The notes under the pieces: model-generated
Seen by the model: only the letters and a program-made list of their open reading frames with translations
What the model was told of the DNA's origin: nothing
The model's database searches: none
Made by a program: the position numbers and the translations under genes
DNA from: Hetaerina americana
Lineage: Eukaryota; Arthropoda; Insecta; Odonata; Calopterygidae
DNA length: 64,000 nt
Assembly (NCBI GenBank): GCA_022747635.1
Contig: JAKTNV010000074.1
Location: 434,001 to 498,000, forward strand
Reading direction: 5' to 3'
Shown: positions 39,701 to 54,700 of the stretch, in pieces
How positions within the stretch are numbered: position 1 is the stretch's first letter
How the letters are laid out: each line of letters opens with the position of its first letter

Positions 39701-42700
39701 AACAATGAATATGGTTTACAAAAATGTCCACTCTCTCAACAAAGATCTTTGAACACAACAACAGACATGCTTAAAAGCACGTTGTTCTCTCTCCTGAGGG
39801 TGTAGAGTAAAAGTTGGAATGGAGTTGAAGTTAGGAGGAAAACTGCAATGACTTTTTTATGGTGCTAGAGACTTTTTTCCCCAAGTCAGATTCTTTACCA
39901 TGAAGTTCTTCATGTATACTCTTAACCTGGCCTGAATGTCTCATCAATATTGTTACTGTCTCTGGTGGTAGGCACAATTTTTCTTTATAAATTCACCTAT
40001 ATCACCTTTCTGAAATTAACCTCATTTCCCCTGCACCTGCATTTTCTCCACATTCACAGTTTCCTCTTGGTCTTTTGAGTCCTAACCTCATTTAATTATC
40101 AGTACTTTCTTCTCCATTCTTCAGTGTCTCAGTCATTAGATCTTCTTACCTATCCAGTTATTATATAACTCTCCTTTAATCCATGGGTTCTCATTTTCCC
40201 TCTTAACTACCATTCCAATTTCTACTACACCTTTTATTATTCCCATTTAAGATCTTTTGACCTATCATCAACAGTTACCAAAGCTTTACCATAAGGAATT
40301 TTGTCAATTTCAGTAGATAATATTTGGTATATTTAATTTTTCAACTAGTTACTTCTTATTTTTCATACTAAATTCAACAATTATATTTACTTTCAAACCC
40401 TTCGTTTTCTAATCCTTTAAAATTACATGTTACGCTTAACAAGCAATTAATTATTATCATAACCCACATCTCTTCTTTTTGACAAAGATGGATGTGTTCA
40501 GAACAAAAACAGAAAGAGAATGTTTTTAAGGACTCTGTTATAACATTCTTGAATAAGAATTTTTCCTTAAAGACTTTGCTTTGTCAATATTCCAATCCCA
40601 AAAAAAGATAAAATAAATGATAAAAAAAAGAAGATTATAAAACTACATTTATTTTTGAACAGAGTAACGGAATTACCAAAACCATTAACAACATGTTCAG
40701 AATAAAAGAAAATTACCCTACTTAAAGTCTAGATTTGTCAGTGATTGAAGACATGATGTCAGAGCAGTACTGGGTTTCCTGAAGAAATTTGATAAGAGTA
40801 GAGTGGCCAAAATTATTAAACATTTAGCAGAAGATAGAAGTAAATAGGAGACTAAATAGTACAAATAAGGGCAACTGAGAGGGAATCACTATGGAACAGT
40901 TAATTCATGGTCAGACAGGGTTACCGTTTGTCACCTGTTCTTCTACATGTACTCTATCTGCTTGAATATTAACTGAAACTGAAAAATTCTCCAACTTTCG
41001 ACTGGAAAAAGTACTTTTGATGACTTTAAGCTGACACACACTGAGGATGGATGGACAACCTAGACTATTCTATGTGTTGCATTTTTGTGAGGTTTGATAG
41101 AGAAATACTGGTAATAAGCCGTTTAAGAGTGCAGATATTCTTTTTTCTAAATGCATTTAACTTTCCTTACCATTATTGTAATTACCTATAACAATAGGAA
41201 TGTTCATACTCAGTCAGCAGATCCATTATTGTTTATGATGAGCTTCCCACTGAGCACAAAAATGCAATGTCTGTGAAAACACTACTCTCACAGACATTTT
41301 GTTAAAGCATGTCAAAAGAGTTTGTCTGTAGTTTCTCCAGGGCTTCCCATAGTAACTTTAATTTTTAAATCCAGTGGCATTATTCCACCTCCCAAAGCTA
41401 CTCTTATGGCACTCTAGCATGGGTAAATAACAAATGCCAAGCTACTTTTTTCCTTTCTTTCCTGATCAATGCAATTCTCTATTTATGTTATATCCTGCAC
41501 TAGAAATAGGTTTTTTAAGTTACATGCAGGGCAAATCACTGGCTCATGAGCAAATAGTTACCAAATTCAGAAGTTAAAGTAGCAATTTGCTACAAATATT
41601 TTTGATGCATGTAGCTACTTTCACATGTCCTTAATAAAAAAATACTCTGAAATTATATGGCAATTAAGATTTCTCAGTAACTGATTCAAGAAATGGACAT
41701 TTACACCAATTAATGAGTTAGACCAGCAACAAAAAATCTGAGACCTACCAGTATTATATGGTAGTCGACCAATTATGGCATGTTCTGGGTGGACACAGAC
41801 TGATCACTGCTATTTTCCTTAGGTTTATATCACTAGCCATAACATGACAGCCTACAGTACAAAGAACTATTCTTCTCCAATCCTGCATATATTCTATTCT
41901 CCTTCATTCTGCTCAACATGCCTTTCTTTATACTACCACTACTTCGATTGCCTAACCTCATCCTCCTTCCTATCACAGCCTAAGTTATTCCATTGAAAAT
42001 CAGAAAGACACGAATCCATCTTTCCTGAATCCTTTAAGAGTTTCTCGCAGCTTTAATCCACTCTCCTCTGGCACCATACTCACGTGCTCCTCATTGGTTT
42101 CTGTATATACCCAATTTACCTTTTTTCATTCATTCTTTCTTTATTCTCTTCCGTACTCATATCTCAAAAACCTATATCTATACCGCTATCATGTTTTAAC
42201 AATCAAGTTTCCTCACTGTACAAAACCACATTCCACATTTACATTTTCACTAATCCTTTCTTAACATCCAAACCAACCCCCTGTCATCAATTCTGTTCTT
42301 ATGAAGGCTTCCTTACCTATCACAACTCTTCTTCTTATAACCCTAATACTTTGACCTTCTTGATGCAAAACACTTCCAAGATAGGTGAACTGCGTTTCCT
42401 GCTTGAGTTTTTGCCCTCATATTTTAAACTTTAATTTAAGTTTCCTCATTCTCAAAAATCTCTTTTAATTTACATAAATGTTTTCCCGTACCTTATCACA
42501 CTGCATTTCTCATGTCCTCAGCAATCCTTGCGACCCCTTTGCAGGATGGTTAACTAAATTACAAGGAACTGCAGGAGATGCCACGACAGTAACTACTTGA
42601 CAGAGTCAATCGCTAATATGCACAACAATTCAACAATGTTAGCATGTAGAAATCATTCGCCTTGATTGAGATTCAAATCTGGATCCCTCAATGTCTGGTT

Positions 42701-45700
42701 GAGTGCTTTAGCCAGTTAAGCTATCGAGGTGTCCTCTTACACTCTGAAATTTAAAGCCCCCTTTAACCCTTTGCACTCGGGTGCTTTTTTATCGATTGCC
42801 TTAGTCTACTCAGGATTCAATTTTTTAAATACCCCAAATTAGCTAAGCGTGGTACTAGAATGAAAAACTGGAGTTTCTTTTCATACAAACTTATTTAATT
42901 GGATTTTTTGACATAATTATTGATAAATTTATTGATAAACCATAATTTAAACTCTATAATTTTTCATGGTATGATATTTTTGGAAGCATTCACCAACATG
43001 AAGGCCTGGTTTACATTCACACGTCTCACAGATATATATCGTCTCTCTTCTTCCTCCTCTGATTTTTCAGTTAGAGCAAACCGCACAATCTTTATGTTTT
43101 TTGTTAGAGTGAGGTGTGATTATATGGAGTTTTCCATCTAAACGTTGCTCTATGTTTGTGGATGGTAATCTAACCCTGGAAGTTTGTGTACCATCTCGGA
43201 ATTCTCCAACGAGATCGTGTACTAGTTTCCTAACAAATTTCACATGCGAGATCGATTTTTCATTTTTTCTTTGTTCACATTCTTTATACAATGTAAATGA
43301 ATTTACAACACTGACCTCAAGCCCCCAGAAATTTACGCCACCATTTTAGAGTTTTCCTCATGAAACAGTAGGTGCTTGTGTAATGATCCGCTATATCAAC
43401 TCCCCCCATAAACTTGGTATAATTTGTCACAACCTTGGGTTTAAAAACTATTTCATTCCCACCACCACAAACTCTCCTTTCCATGGACTCAGTCTCTGCA
43501 GTGTCCCATGTACTGAGCATTGTGACTATCCTCTTGTCTTTCCATGCAAGGAGAATGATGATCCTCAAACAATGATGATGCAACCTCAAAAAAGCTAGAC
43601 TCCAGGAAAAGGCCTAAGGTTCTTGTTTTACTATGAATATAATAGATCATATCTTGGACCCTCCAACTCAAGATTCCTGACTATGCAATAGAAAGGAAAA
43701 GAGCAGGCAGAATATTTGATGAGACAGTGGACACTAGGAAGAAAAGGAAATGAAAGAGTCCAAACTAGAAAGCAAAGAACTAATGAACAGCTTACTGAGG
43801 TAACTTTACATTTAGCTGACTTCCAAGTAATGAAAAGCAAACAATACAAATGAAAAAGAACTTACAACACAGTAAATAGATTACAAAAAACATCTGCATA
43901 GGTGATGGCATCCTTTGGGAGATGGCATTTATGTCAACGACGACATCATGGGTCGATACTCTTCATTAATAAAACAAGCCATGCTATTAATTAAGCTTTA
44001 ACTTTCCTTTTCCTTTCATGCAGATGATTAGAAGAAAAGTTATTGGAAAAATAGACAAAAATCCCAATTCCCCTCGTGGTGAAACTCCGTGTCGAGTGTG
44101 GCTCGACACGACCTTGGTGCCTTTCGTAAAGAGTAGGCTAATGCTGACGCCGGGTTTCTGCCCACCCTTCATCATTTCCTGTCCATCCCCGCAAATGACC
44201 TCAGCTGTCGGTCGCCTCCACTAAATACTACTACTACCAATATCCCCACGTTTTTCTTCTTCCATCTGTTTCCTGTCCCAGTTTAATGTTCAAATCTTGG
44301 TGCTATATATTTCTATTGTTCTGTACCCTCACTTATAATTTCATGCTTTCTCCCTAAAACAGTCATTCCTTGTTTCTGAACCGTAGTACCCAACCTCACT
44401 CCCATTTCTTCCTTCACCCACCACCAAATTCCCCTCCCCAATAACTATCAAATGTTTCCTTCCAGGGCCCTCAATTATTTCCTCTAAATTATCGAACTAA
44501 AAATATTATGTCACCAGCTCTCTTTGTTTACTATGCTCTCTCCAAACTTTAGCTCAGTACTCTTGCAACCCTTCACTGACTCTCTTCTCCTCTGCTGCAT
44601 ATTACTCACCTTTCATTCCAGTAATCCCTGCTATCTTTCCATCTCATCTTGCACATCCCTAAATTATCTTTATTTCCATGCTCTCTCTTGCTTTATATTT
44701 TCTAATTTTCCTGCCCTCAACATTGTCAAAATAATTTGGTTTCCTTCTCTATCTTCTGTGCTTTTACTGTCAACTTCGCTTTGCAATGATTTCAGGAGAT
44801 GACAACTGCGAAAGCCTAGCCTCCCCTGCTGCAGGGCATAACACATGGCTGATTGGGGATTAATCCAGTAGTTGCCAGGACTCATTTCCTGCCTAAAGCC
44901 CAAAATTCACTTCTAGGGATGAATAATTGAGTTTATTTCTTGTTTTCTTCTCAATAGTGTCTTTAACGTGACACCATCACTCAATGGCCACCACACAGGG
45001 GTCAGATGCTTTTGCAGCCATCTCCCACAGGAATAGATGCTGCAAAAGCCCTATATTACAGTCCTATATAAAATTTACAAAGATATACTTAGATCCACAT
45101 TAGTTTTTTCCAAAATGCAGTAGAAAAAAATGTTAGTTTCTTGATAAGGGCGATGAATGAGTAAAATATTTGAATGATGAAAACAGTGACGTCAATTCTT
45201 GCATGTGGTGCCATCCATGAATCAGAGGATGAAAATACATTATTTACTCAATTATTATAACTGTGAAGAGTACTAATATGAGACATATGTGTATATATGA
45301 TGAATGAAATGAATGTTTCCTCCATACTCCCATTGAAATGATAAGGACTATTTACTGCCAACATTGCAACATCCCAAATGAGTGCATAAACTAATTGTTT
45401 GGAACTTGTTGCTCTTTGTGCATTTATACTTACTTATTTCTAGCTAAATTGTCAATTTACATAAGGGCATATGTTACTTATTGCTATTTATTGAAAAAAA
45501 AATTAACTCACAAACTGTACGCCTTGTGCATGCTGCCCTGGAATGGTGGGAACTATTTTGCCGGTTAGAAGAATTCGTTGTTGTTGTAAGTACAAGTGCT
45601 GTATTGCTAGATTATCTTGAGCTGAACGCTGTCCTTTTCGACTTGTTAAAACTTGTAACTGTTGCTGTACCTCCCGAAGTTGCTGTGCAGAGAAATAAAA

Positions 45701-48700
45701 ATGATCCATCATTACTTTCACTATCATTTATACAAATTAAAACTAAAAAAAATCACATTGCAATGAAACAGTAGTAACATGTTGTCCTAATCAGTAAATT
45801 CACTAATCACAGTTTCAGTTCTTAAATTGGAGCATAAGAAATAACTTTAAGTACTTTTTACATAAACAGTCATCATTTCACATGATCAACCATTTAGCAC
45901 ACAAGTATTTTGATTTGGAGGATACATCAAGGACTATTGCAACAAGTTTGAACGGGATACTAACACTAAAGAGGTCCACATTATAAAGAAGCAGGAATAT
46001 TTACATAAATCCTATGATAATTTCTTCTTTCTGTTGAAATCCTCTAAGCATGAACTTTGCTTTAAACTAAGACAATATTAATTTCCATTTCTTCTTATCT
46101 TGAGCAAGCCATTTTCAATCAATAGCTTGAGTTCCTATAAATTACTCTAAAACATTCTTTGTGGTTTCTCAAAAAACCATATAGCTTACTTCCATTGCTT
46201 AGCATCTTTTCCACTCTTTGCCTATGGCCCATAACTCCTTACCCGACAAATAAAAAAACCATAAACACAGTAATCAACCCAATGGCCGGTTTAGCAGGTA
46301 ATGTACTCATTTCGACGGACTGTGAAATTCACACATCAGAGTAAGGGGGCCAGTTCCTTTCCCTGTGCCGGCTATGTTTTCCCAGGAAGATCTGGTACCC
46401 GAAAAATCACAAGGCTTGGGTGGAGCTGAGGGTGCCCCCATTGAGGCTTGCCTGGGAATCCAACTCGGGCCCTCCTGTCAGTAGTCCAATGCTCTACCCA
46501 TGGACTACCGCGGCCCATCTGACAAATATGGTTCATAATCTAGCAATCTTTCAGGTTGCCATAATTGATTTACCTTGTCAGTAGTATTTTGCATCCAAAT
46601 TATTGATTTTAATAAATGGTTCTTCTTCTCATACTAACATTTCATCAAAATACACCTTTTCTCTAATGTTCACTGGTTAAGAGATTTCTCTCATCCAATC
46701 TCCTGTGCTCTGATTTAATACGATTCTTTTCAAAGAATATGATATCCCTTCTAATTCCTATTCTCTTTGTTCATCCTATAGCCTTTTACCATTTGGTATG
46801 TAGCCTAAAACATTTTTATTACTTCTTAGATCTAGTTTCCTCAGTACCTTCATATAAGATATAACGCAAAATAATTTGCTTCTGCTCATGCCCATTTTAA
46901 TATCTAACCTATGTTTTGATGCAGTTTCTGGGACTATGCCAAAGAAGTGCTGCTGAGAAGGTAAGCAGCTAACTTTTAACTATGGATAGCCACTTTTCCA
47001 CAAACATTTATTTGTTTAGACTTGAATCATAAAACAGTATCCTAGTTTTCTGTGCTACACTCTTATTTAACCTTTCACCATGTCATTATTTTGTGTCGGG
47101 TAAGGCACTTAACTTGTGCCCTGTCATGCCACTTGTGTCCTGCAAGGCATGTGGACCTGTACTATGCATTTGTCCTTACACCAGTTTCTCTGTTCATGGC
47201 TTGTGTATTAACTTCCATTAACACATCCTACTGTACAGATTTTCATGTTGCACGTGTGTTCTTTTTCATTTACATATCACATCATACGTACTTGCTTAAT
47301 GTTGTAGGGGATGATGCAGTGGCTAACATACTGGCTTCCCACCCAGAGGGCCCTGACGGTGGCAGATATTTCTAGGTGGTATCCTCATTCCTACTTGAGG
47401 TGCTTTGTGGAGAGTACTTTGAGTGAGTATGCCATCCATCAGATGAGACATTAAGCTGCTGACTCCTTGGCACCTTTCGTTAAGAGTAGGCTAATGTCGA
47501 CACTGGGTTTCTCTCCACCCTTTATCCTCTCCTGTCCATCCCTAATGGCACAAATGACTTCAGCTGTCGGTCGCCTCCTCTACAACTACTATTACCTTAC
47601 TGATGTAGGAAATCGAGCAGATGAGAGCACAATCATCAAGCACCATGAAAGGTATCTCTATTAGCCAGTTATAATGAGTTAACGCAAAATTTAGTGTGAT
47701 ACAAACAACAAAGAGTGAATGCATTCAAATAATGTGATGAAGTTTAACAAGCCCGCAAGGTGTATAAAACCATAAACACATCAAAGACTCAACATCACCT
47801 TTAACTTGAAAGGGCTCACCCAACACTAAGCCCAAAGGCTTGCGAAATCTAAATCAGGGTTGGGGCAGTTCTTTTCCCTGTGCTGCCTATGGTTTCCCAC
47901 TAACTTCTGATACCAGCAAAATCACACAGCTTGGGTGTAAATGACGATGCCTAGAGGCATAACTGGGAATTGAACCCTGGTGCTCCAACCAGCAGTTCAA
48001 TGCTCTATACCAGGACTACCATGTCCCCATCAGACATATGTACTTATGACTAAATAAACTCAAATCCCCATTCACTCACTACTGAAAATTACTATATTCA
48101 CGACATCTCAATGAAGTACTTTTCATAATTAACTGACCCAATCATTATATCTCATATCTAGATGATAAATACACTAAGTAATCCAGCAATGAATTACTTG
48201 CTAATTCCTCAGGCTCAAATTTATGGAATACAGAATCCAGGAAGAACTTTGCAATATTCACCATACATTTTTATTTACCTTTCAACACCGAAGCATCACT
48301 GTCAATGGATACAACCAGATGATGAGATAAAGTCAAGAGAATTTAAACTGCTGTGTTAAGCTACGTACAGCAAATAACTATCTCTGCAAGATGTCCATAA
48401 CAAATAAGATTCTTTAATGAAAATTTGACAGTGAATAAGTTTTCTTAAAAACACATTGGGGTGAATACATGACATGCAAAAATATTTTAAGATGATGAAA
48501 ACTATCAGCTAAACAAAATTCCTTGGAATTGCATATTTAGTTGAAAACCAAAGGAGTATTTTACCATCAGGTGAGGTTTATACAATCCTGTGGAATTAAG
48601 CTGGAACATGATTTTACGCATGAAAATTATTTCTATAGATAATCTAACGGTTAAGGTTGATTTTAAATGGACACAACTACCAAATATATCCTGTTTCTCC

Positions 48701-51700
48701 AAAAAAAACACAACCAAACATTCTATTCCTCAACTAAGTCCCTCTTCATCTTCAAATACTTTCTTCCATCCAATATCCCTATCCTATTCCTCTCCCTTCC
48801 TGGTATGCCTAACATTCTCTCCTCTATCACAGTCTTCAACATCCCACTGTTGATCATTATACTCTGTACCCATTTTTCCTGTATCCTAATGACTTCTCCC
48901 AACAATCTCCACTTTTCCCTCACCATACCAAGCACTACCTCATTTCTTTCCTTTACTGTCAACTTCACCTTTACCACAACCACATTTCAAAAGCCTCTTA
49001 TCTACATCTATTATCCTGCTCCAATGACTATGTTTCCATGCCGTACATAAATACGTTCCATACCCAAGTGTTAATGAGCCTTTTCTTAACATCCATACTC
49101 GACGTCCCTGTCATCAATTCCCTCCTCCTCGTGAAAGCTTCTTTGCCTCATGCAATTCTTCTTCTTACATTCCTACTACTTTGACCATTTTGGCACAAAA
49201 CACTTCCGAGATACGTTAACTGTCCCACCAGCCCTAGTTTTTGTCCTCCTTTACGGCCTCCTTAAGTTTACCTTTGCCTTACTCTTTCTGGAAAACCACA
49301 TAACCTTTGTTTTATTCATAATGATTCTCATTCCATTTCTAACACACTGAATTCCCAAGTCACAGAACTATACTTGCAGTCCCTTAGCAAACTGAAAAAC
49401 TGGAGCTGGGTCATCAGTAAGCTCTTTAGATTTAACAAATCCCCATCCTACTTTCATTCTTATCTTCAGTTCTTCCCATGCCTCTTTAATCATTACCTCC
49501 ATATATACGTTGAACGGCAAAGGTGATAATGGACAACCCTGCCTTATAACTCTTCTTAACACTGCCCATCTGGAATCCCCAATCCACAGTCGCACCCGAG
49601 CAGTCTGAGACATGTACAGGTTGCGGATTAGCCTCCCCTCCCTCCAGTCTATTCCTGTTTTCTACAATATACTCATTGGTTTTTCCCAATTTACTCTATC
49701 AAACACTTTTTCAAAATCTACGAAACAGGCAAATACATCCTGATTATATTTTATATTCCTCTCAATTAGTGATCTCATTACTGCAATGGCATCATGCGTA
49801 CCTCTCCCCTTCCTAAACCCAAACTGATCATCCCCTAAGTAATCATTTGCCCTAGTCTCTATCCTTTTGTTGATGATCCTGAGAACAACTTTAGCTGCGT
49901 GTGATATCAAACTTATCGTCCTGTAGTCCTCACATGATGTAGCCTTTACCTTTTTCGGAATAGGAACTAAAACTAATCTCACTAAGTCTTCCGGCCAGAT
50001 TCAGCCCATAAAGCCTCTTCCTCCCACATTTTCCTGAACATTTCAGTAGTCCCGCAGGAATGTTATCCACCCCCATGGCCTTATTCAGTTTCATATCCCT
50101 TAATGCCCTTTCTATCCCATTGTCGAGTATGCCTGGACCTAAGCTATCTTCCTCTACATCATGTTCCTTTTCTATGTCTAACTTTGTTGGTCTGAGTTCT
50201 TCAGTATACAGTTCTTCTATACATTCCTTCCATCTCTCTTGGATCTTTCCTGCATCAACTATTATCTTACCCGACTTATTTCTAACAGTTACCATAGATT
50301 TTCCTTTCTAACTTCCCGATAAAGATTTAACGCTGCTGTATAGCGCCCCAATTTCACCCTTCCTCGGTAAACGTACCATATCCTCGCACTGCATCTTCCA
50401 CCATGCTTCTTTCGCTTTATTTGTTGTTCGCCTCAATTTATTATTTAACTCTTGGTACTTCATTTTGCCTAACTCTGTGTTTACATTCTTCCATTTCCTC
50501 CTCTCATTCATCTTTGTAATCATCTTCATTGTTTCCTAGCCCTTTTCGCGTTAAGGGTTCAAATATTGTCTTTTGCGGCTTTTGATAATCCTTTCTTGGT
50601 ACATTCCCATTTTTCTTTGATAGTACTCAGCTCTTAATAATCCTTCATGGTTTTCTTTACAGCCTGCTGGTACTCCTTCCTTGTTAATCCACTTGATGAT
50701 TCTACAATCAATTTCCTATCCCGCCGCTCCTCTCTTATCTTTTTGAAATGGATGCTATACTTCATGAGCAATAAATTGTGATCAGAGTCTGCATCTGCTC
50801 CCGAGAAACTGCACGAATCGCTCACACTGTTCCTAAATTAGTGCCTGACCATAATATAATCTAACTAATACCTTTCTGAGTCACCTGGCATTTTCTATGC
50901 ATACCTATGCCTTGTGTGGTATCTAATCCAAATGTTGGTAATGACTAGCCTGTGTCTTCTACAGCAATCAATTGCTTTCTCCCTGTGGTCATTCATTGTA
51001 CCTAAACCGTTGTCTCCCACCTCATCACCAACCTTTTCCTTTGCCTATTGTATTGTTACATGGATTAAATGGAAGAGGGACCATTTGGTCTCAAATTCAT
51101 CCAAATAAAGACCTCTATCTATTTATCTATTATGGCATTCCAAAACACACGTGATTATGTGCTCTCACTGATCGTATACCCTATTCACTTCTTTCTCCTT
51201 ATGATAGCTCGGAGGCATATATAACTGAGCAATGATCAAGTTCATCGGTTCTGCTTTTACCTTTACCAGTAATATTCTATCTATTGCTTGCCTATGTTGA
51301 TTACATTTATTCATAATTCTTTATTCAATATTATTGCAACCTCTCACTGGCTCTCGTCCCCTCCACTGTATATTACTTCATAACTATCACACCAGTAATC
51401 CCCACTATCTTCTTTCCATCCCACCTTGGATTGATCTAAAATATCTATACTTCCTCTTTCCATCTCTCGCTTTATATGTCCTAATTTTCCTACCCTCAAC
51501 ATTGTCCTAACATTCTAAGTTCCTTTTCTAACTAATTCAGCCTTCTTCTGTCATCTGTGCTGTTGCTGATGCCAAAATTGCTTTGCGAAGGTTTCATGAG
51601 ATGACTACCCTGAAAACCTCGTCTCTCTGCCTGCCGGGCACAACACAGCCGATGAGGCTGGGTCCCATAGTTGCCTGGAGTAATTTTTTCTACAGGGTCC

Positions 51701-54700
51701 ATACAATAAGTATCGTAGTTCACTGTAGCCTCAACGGAGCGGTGGTGGGGGTCCAACCAGTGGGCTCGGTAGAGAGGTCCCTCACCACTCAGGAGCACTT
51801 TAGTTCAGTCACCTCCGGGCATGCGTTGAGACAGGAGGTGGATTTTTGAGATGGGTGATTGTTTGTGGTGTTGTTGCACCAGCATGGAGCACACCGTCAA
51901 CAATGCTATGCTGTGAAGTTTTGCACTGAACTCGGGAAATCTGCATTGGAGACCCTTGAACTCATTAAACAGACTTAAACCACTCAAGAGTTTCAGAGTG
52001 GCAGCAAATGTTTAACAAAGGCCAGGAGCTCGTCGAAGACGAGCACCACGTCTGATGCCCAACAACTGCTCAAACCGATGCTCAAGTGGCCAAAGTGAAA
52101 AAAGTTTTGGACTCTGACAGGCGTTTAACCATCGCCCTTATCAGTGAGGAGACTAGCCTTTCAGTCGGAGCCGTCCAGACCATTGTAACAGAGGATCTTG
52201 CAATGAGGAAAGTGTGCGCGAAGCTGGTGCCGAAACTCTTGAGCGAGGAACAATAACTGTCGTGGATGGAAATTTTGCAAGAAATTTTGGACTGCGTCCT
52301 CCAGGAAGATGAAGATTTTCTTGAAAACATTCTTACCTCAATGGATAGCTCAAAAGGAGCTCAGAGGATATCGGTTCAACTGCCATTGAGGCGGTTCAAG
52401 CGACAACAACAAAGGCTCTCAACAAAATTCCAGAAACCGACTTCCAGCAGGCTTTTGACGAGTGGCAGACGTGCCGAACTAAGTATATCGATGCAGGAGG
52501 AAAGTATTTTGAAAATCATTAAGAAAATTTAATGATAACTGCAATAAATTTTGATTTTTGAAACCAGTCCCAATACTTATTGCATGGACCCTGTATATTG
52601 TCAATCATGATGGTCTATGGATTAATAACTGAGGTGCAAATAAAAATGGAAATATTATGAATAGTCGACTTGATGTCTTATCCTCCTAATTTCTGGGGAT
52701 AGTAAAAGGTGTTCTGTGGAAATGGTTTAACTTGTTATGTATTTTTTGGAACTTAAGTTATGTTTAAAATAAATGTTCCTGTTCCCTCTAACTAAAGAAA
52801 AATAAATACATATTTATTCAAGAAAAAAATGTGTAACATATACATTAGCAAAATTATACTATTTTATCGGCAGGTCCTCTTCATTTCATTGTTTAGAACT
52901 TTTCTTTTTAATAATATTTATACTAATGCTTGTCATATTTTATACTGTTTGAACACATTAAGGAGATCTGATAAGGGTAATTGATATTTTCTTCTTGACT
53001 CCAGATGCCTCAGGTGGTTCATGCACAGCTTGAGATTTATATAATCCTATGGCTTGCAATTGGGTTTCCCTCAGGGGTTGAACTCAATAGTTTACACAAT
53101 ACCCATGCCAAAGATGTACTAAAACCTGGGACCTTTGAGGTAGCAGGCAAGCTCATTACCCACCAACAAACCCAGATGCCAAATCAAGAATTTGAAGTAT
53201 TGATTGCATTGCTTTATGGCGACCTAAGCACACCATAAAATATTAGGTTAATTTGAGAATTAATTAAATTTAGGATCCATTAATTCAAAATTTTACAAGA
53301 CTAGAATTCTAATAATAAAAACATGTACATAGACATCCTGCAGAGTAATAGGTTTCTTTTTTAATTTTTAAGCAAAAAAATTATAGGTATTTACTGAAAT
53401 TAAAATGATTCATCCAAAAAAAATAAAAAGAATTCACACTCAGTTTTAAATCAAGAATAATCACTTGATATTACTTTAAAAACCATCCAAACAGCAACAC
53501 TAATGTTTCATCTTACAGTAATTTTTGAAATAATCTCCAGGCTTTAAGGTGGAAAACATAATAGTTGTCATAGGGGCAACCAACACCATAAAAACCATAA
53601 AAAAATTAATCCAACACATTGAAACAGGAAAAAATCTTGACACAAGCCGACATATAAGACGATTATTATAATCGATAAAATCGATTGCCTTGGAATATTA
53701 ACTTACCTGTTGCTTTTGAGCTGTTAATTGTATAGTCTGAACCCTTTGAATGATTCCAGATTGTCCTCCAACAACCAATCCACTTGAAGATGTTGATGAT
53801 GATGAAACAGGTAGCACTTTGGAGTCTGCTATAGTACTTGATGTAGTGGTAGGTAAACTTGTTGTGGACGGAGATGATGATGCACTTGAACAAATAGGTA
53901 GTAAATGGGGTGGTGACTGTTGACACGAAGGAATAGAGGATACTTTTTGGTTGAGCCGGGATTCTTGTGAGGAGGATGTCACTGGATCACATGAATTTAA
54001 GTGTGTAGTCTGAGTATCTGTAATTAATGGGGGAGCAGGAACAATGGGTGAAGAGAGCCGTGATTCAGTCATTGCAGAAGGAATTGGGCCAGATAAACTA
54101 TTCACAGAAGTTGACTGAGCACCTAATCCTATTGGAGTGGTAGTCCTGGGGAGACTGGGAGGGTGACACAATCTAGCAGCTGCTCGAGCCACATCATTTT
54201 GTAGAGTACCACAGCCTTGAAGTCTTGGATTGTTCATGATATTTGGAGGAATAATGTCAGCTTTTTTCCGCCTCTTCCTCGCAACAGGTGGACTTGGCCT
54301 TCGAATATCCTGCGATAATCCCGGTTCAATAACAGCCCCTGCAGGTATGACTTTGCGTGCAGCTGCTGCAACAGCTGCACCCAACTGTTGCAGAAGAAGC
54401 TGAGTTGATGTCGGAGGACCTGGTGGTGACTTTCCTTTGTTAAACTTAGAGTTACCTTTCTGCTGAGCATTACAATCAGAGGTAGATGATGTAGGTGAAC
54501 CACCAAGGCTAATGTTTGAAGCAACAGCAGACAAAGCTTGGATGAGTGCCTCAGTTAATGACTTTGCTCCTAAACCACTGGCTGCACCAGCAGCCACAAG
54601 ATCACTCATTTTGATTTGGTGAAGTAATGCTTGCTGCTGCTGAGTTAAAACCAAGCCACCAATGTTCACAGTATTGTTTGACTGATGGTTATGATGGTCT

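Larger units (their letters stand above)
35531..45511 (-). other. BICRA intron, 10 kb, dense in transposons
   Basis: Holds the chimeric mariner, mariner copy 2 with a SINE, LINE fragments at about 41880-42480 and 44235-44900, SINE C, a piggyBac end, and SINE A. The stretch 39.5-41.8 kb shows only pyrimidine- and AT-rich sequence, perhaps older unresolved repeats. Confidence 0.7.
45683..53706 (-). other. BICRA intron, 8 kb, with LINE, SINEs and mariner
   Basis: Holds SINE B copies at 46285 and 47861, SINE A at 47309, the RTE-like LINE, and the deleted mariner. The stretch 52600-53700 has one possible SINE-like head (minus, about 53030-53190) and plain sequence. Confidence 0.7.

Noticed and set aside
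43116..43349. Plus-strand open frame at the piggyBac remnant
   Set aside because: Shadow of the transposase tail on the other strand.
48590..49050. Plus-strand Ser/Phe-rich open frames
   Set aside because: Antisense of the LINE C-terminal region.
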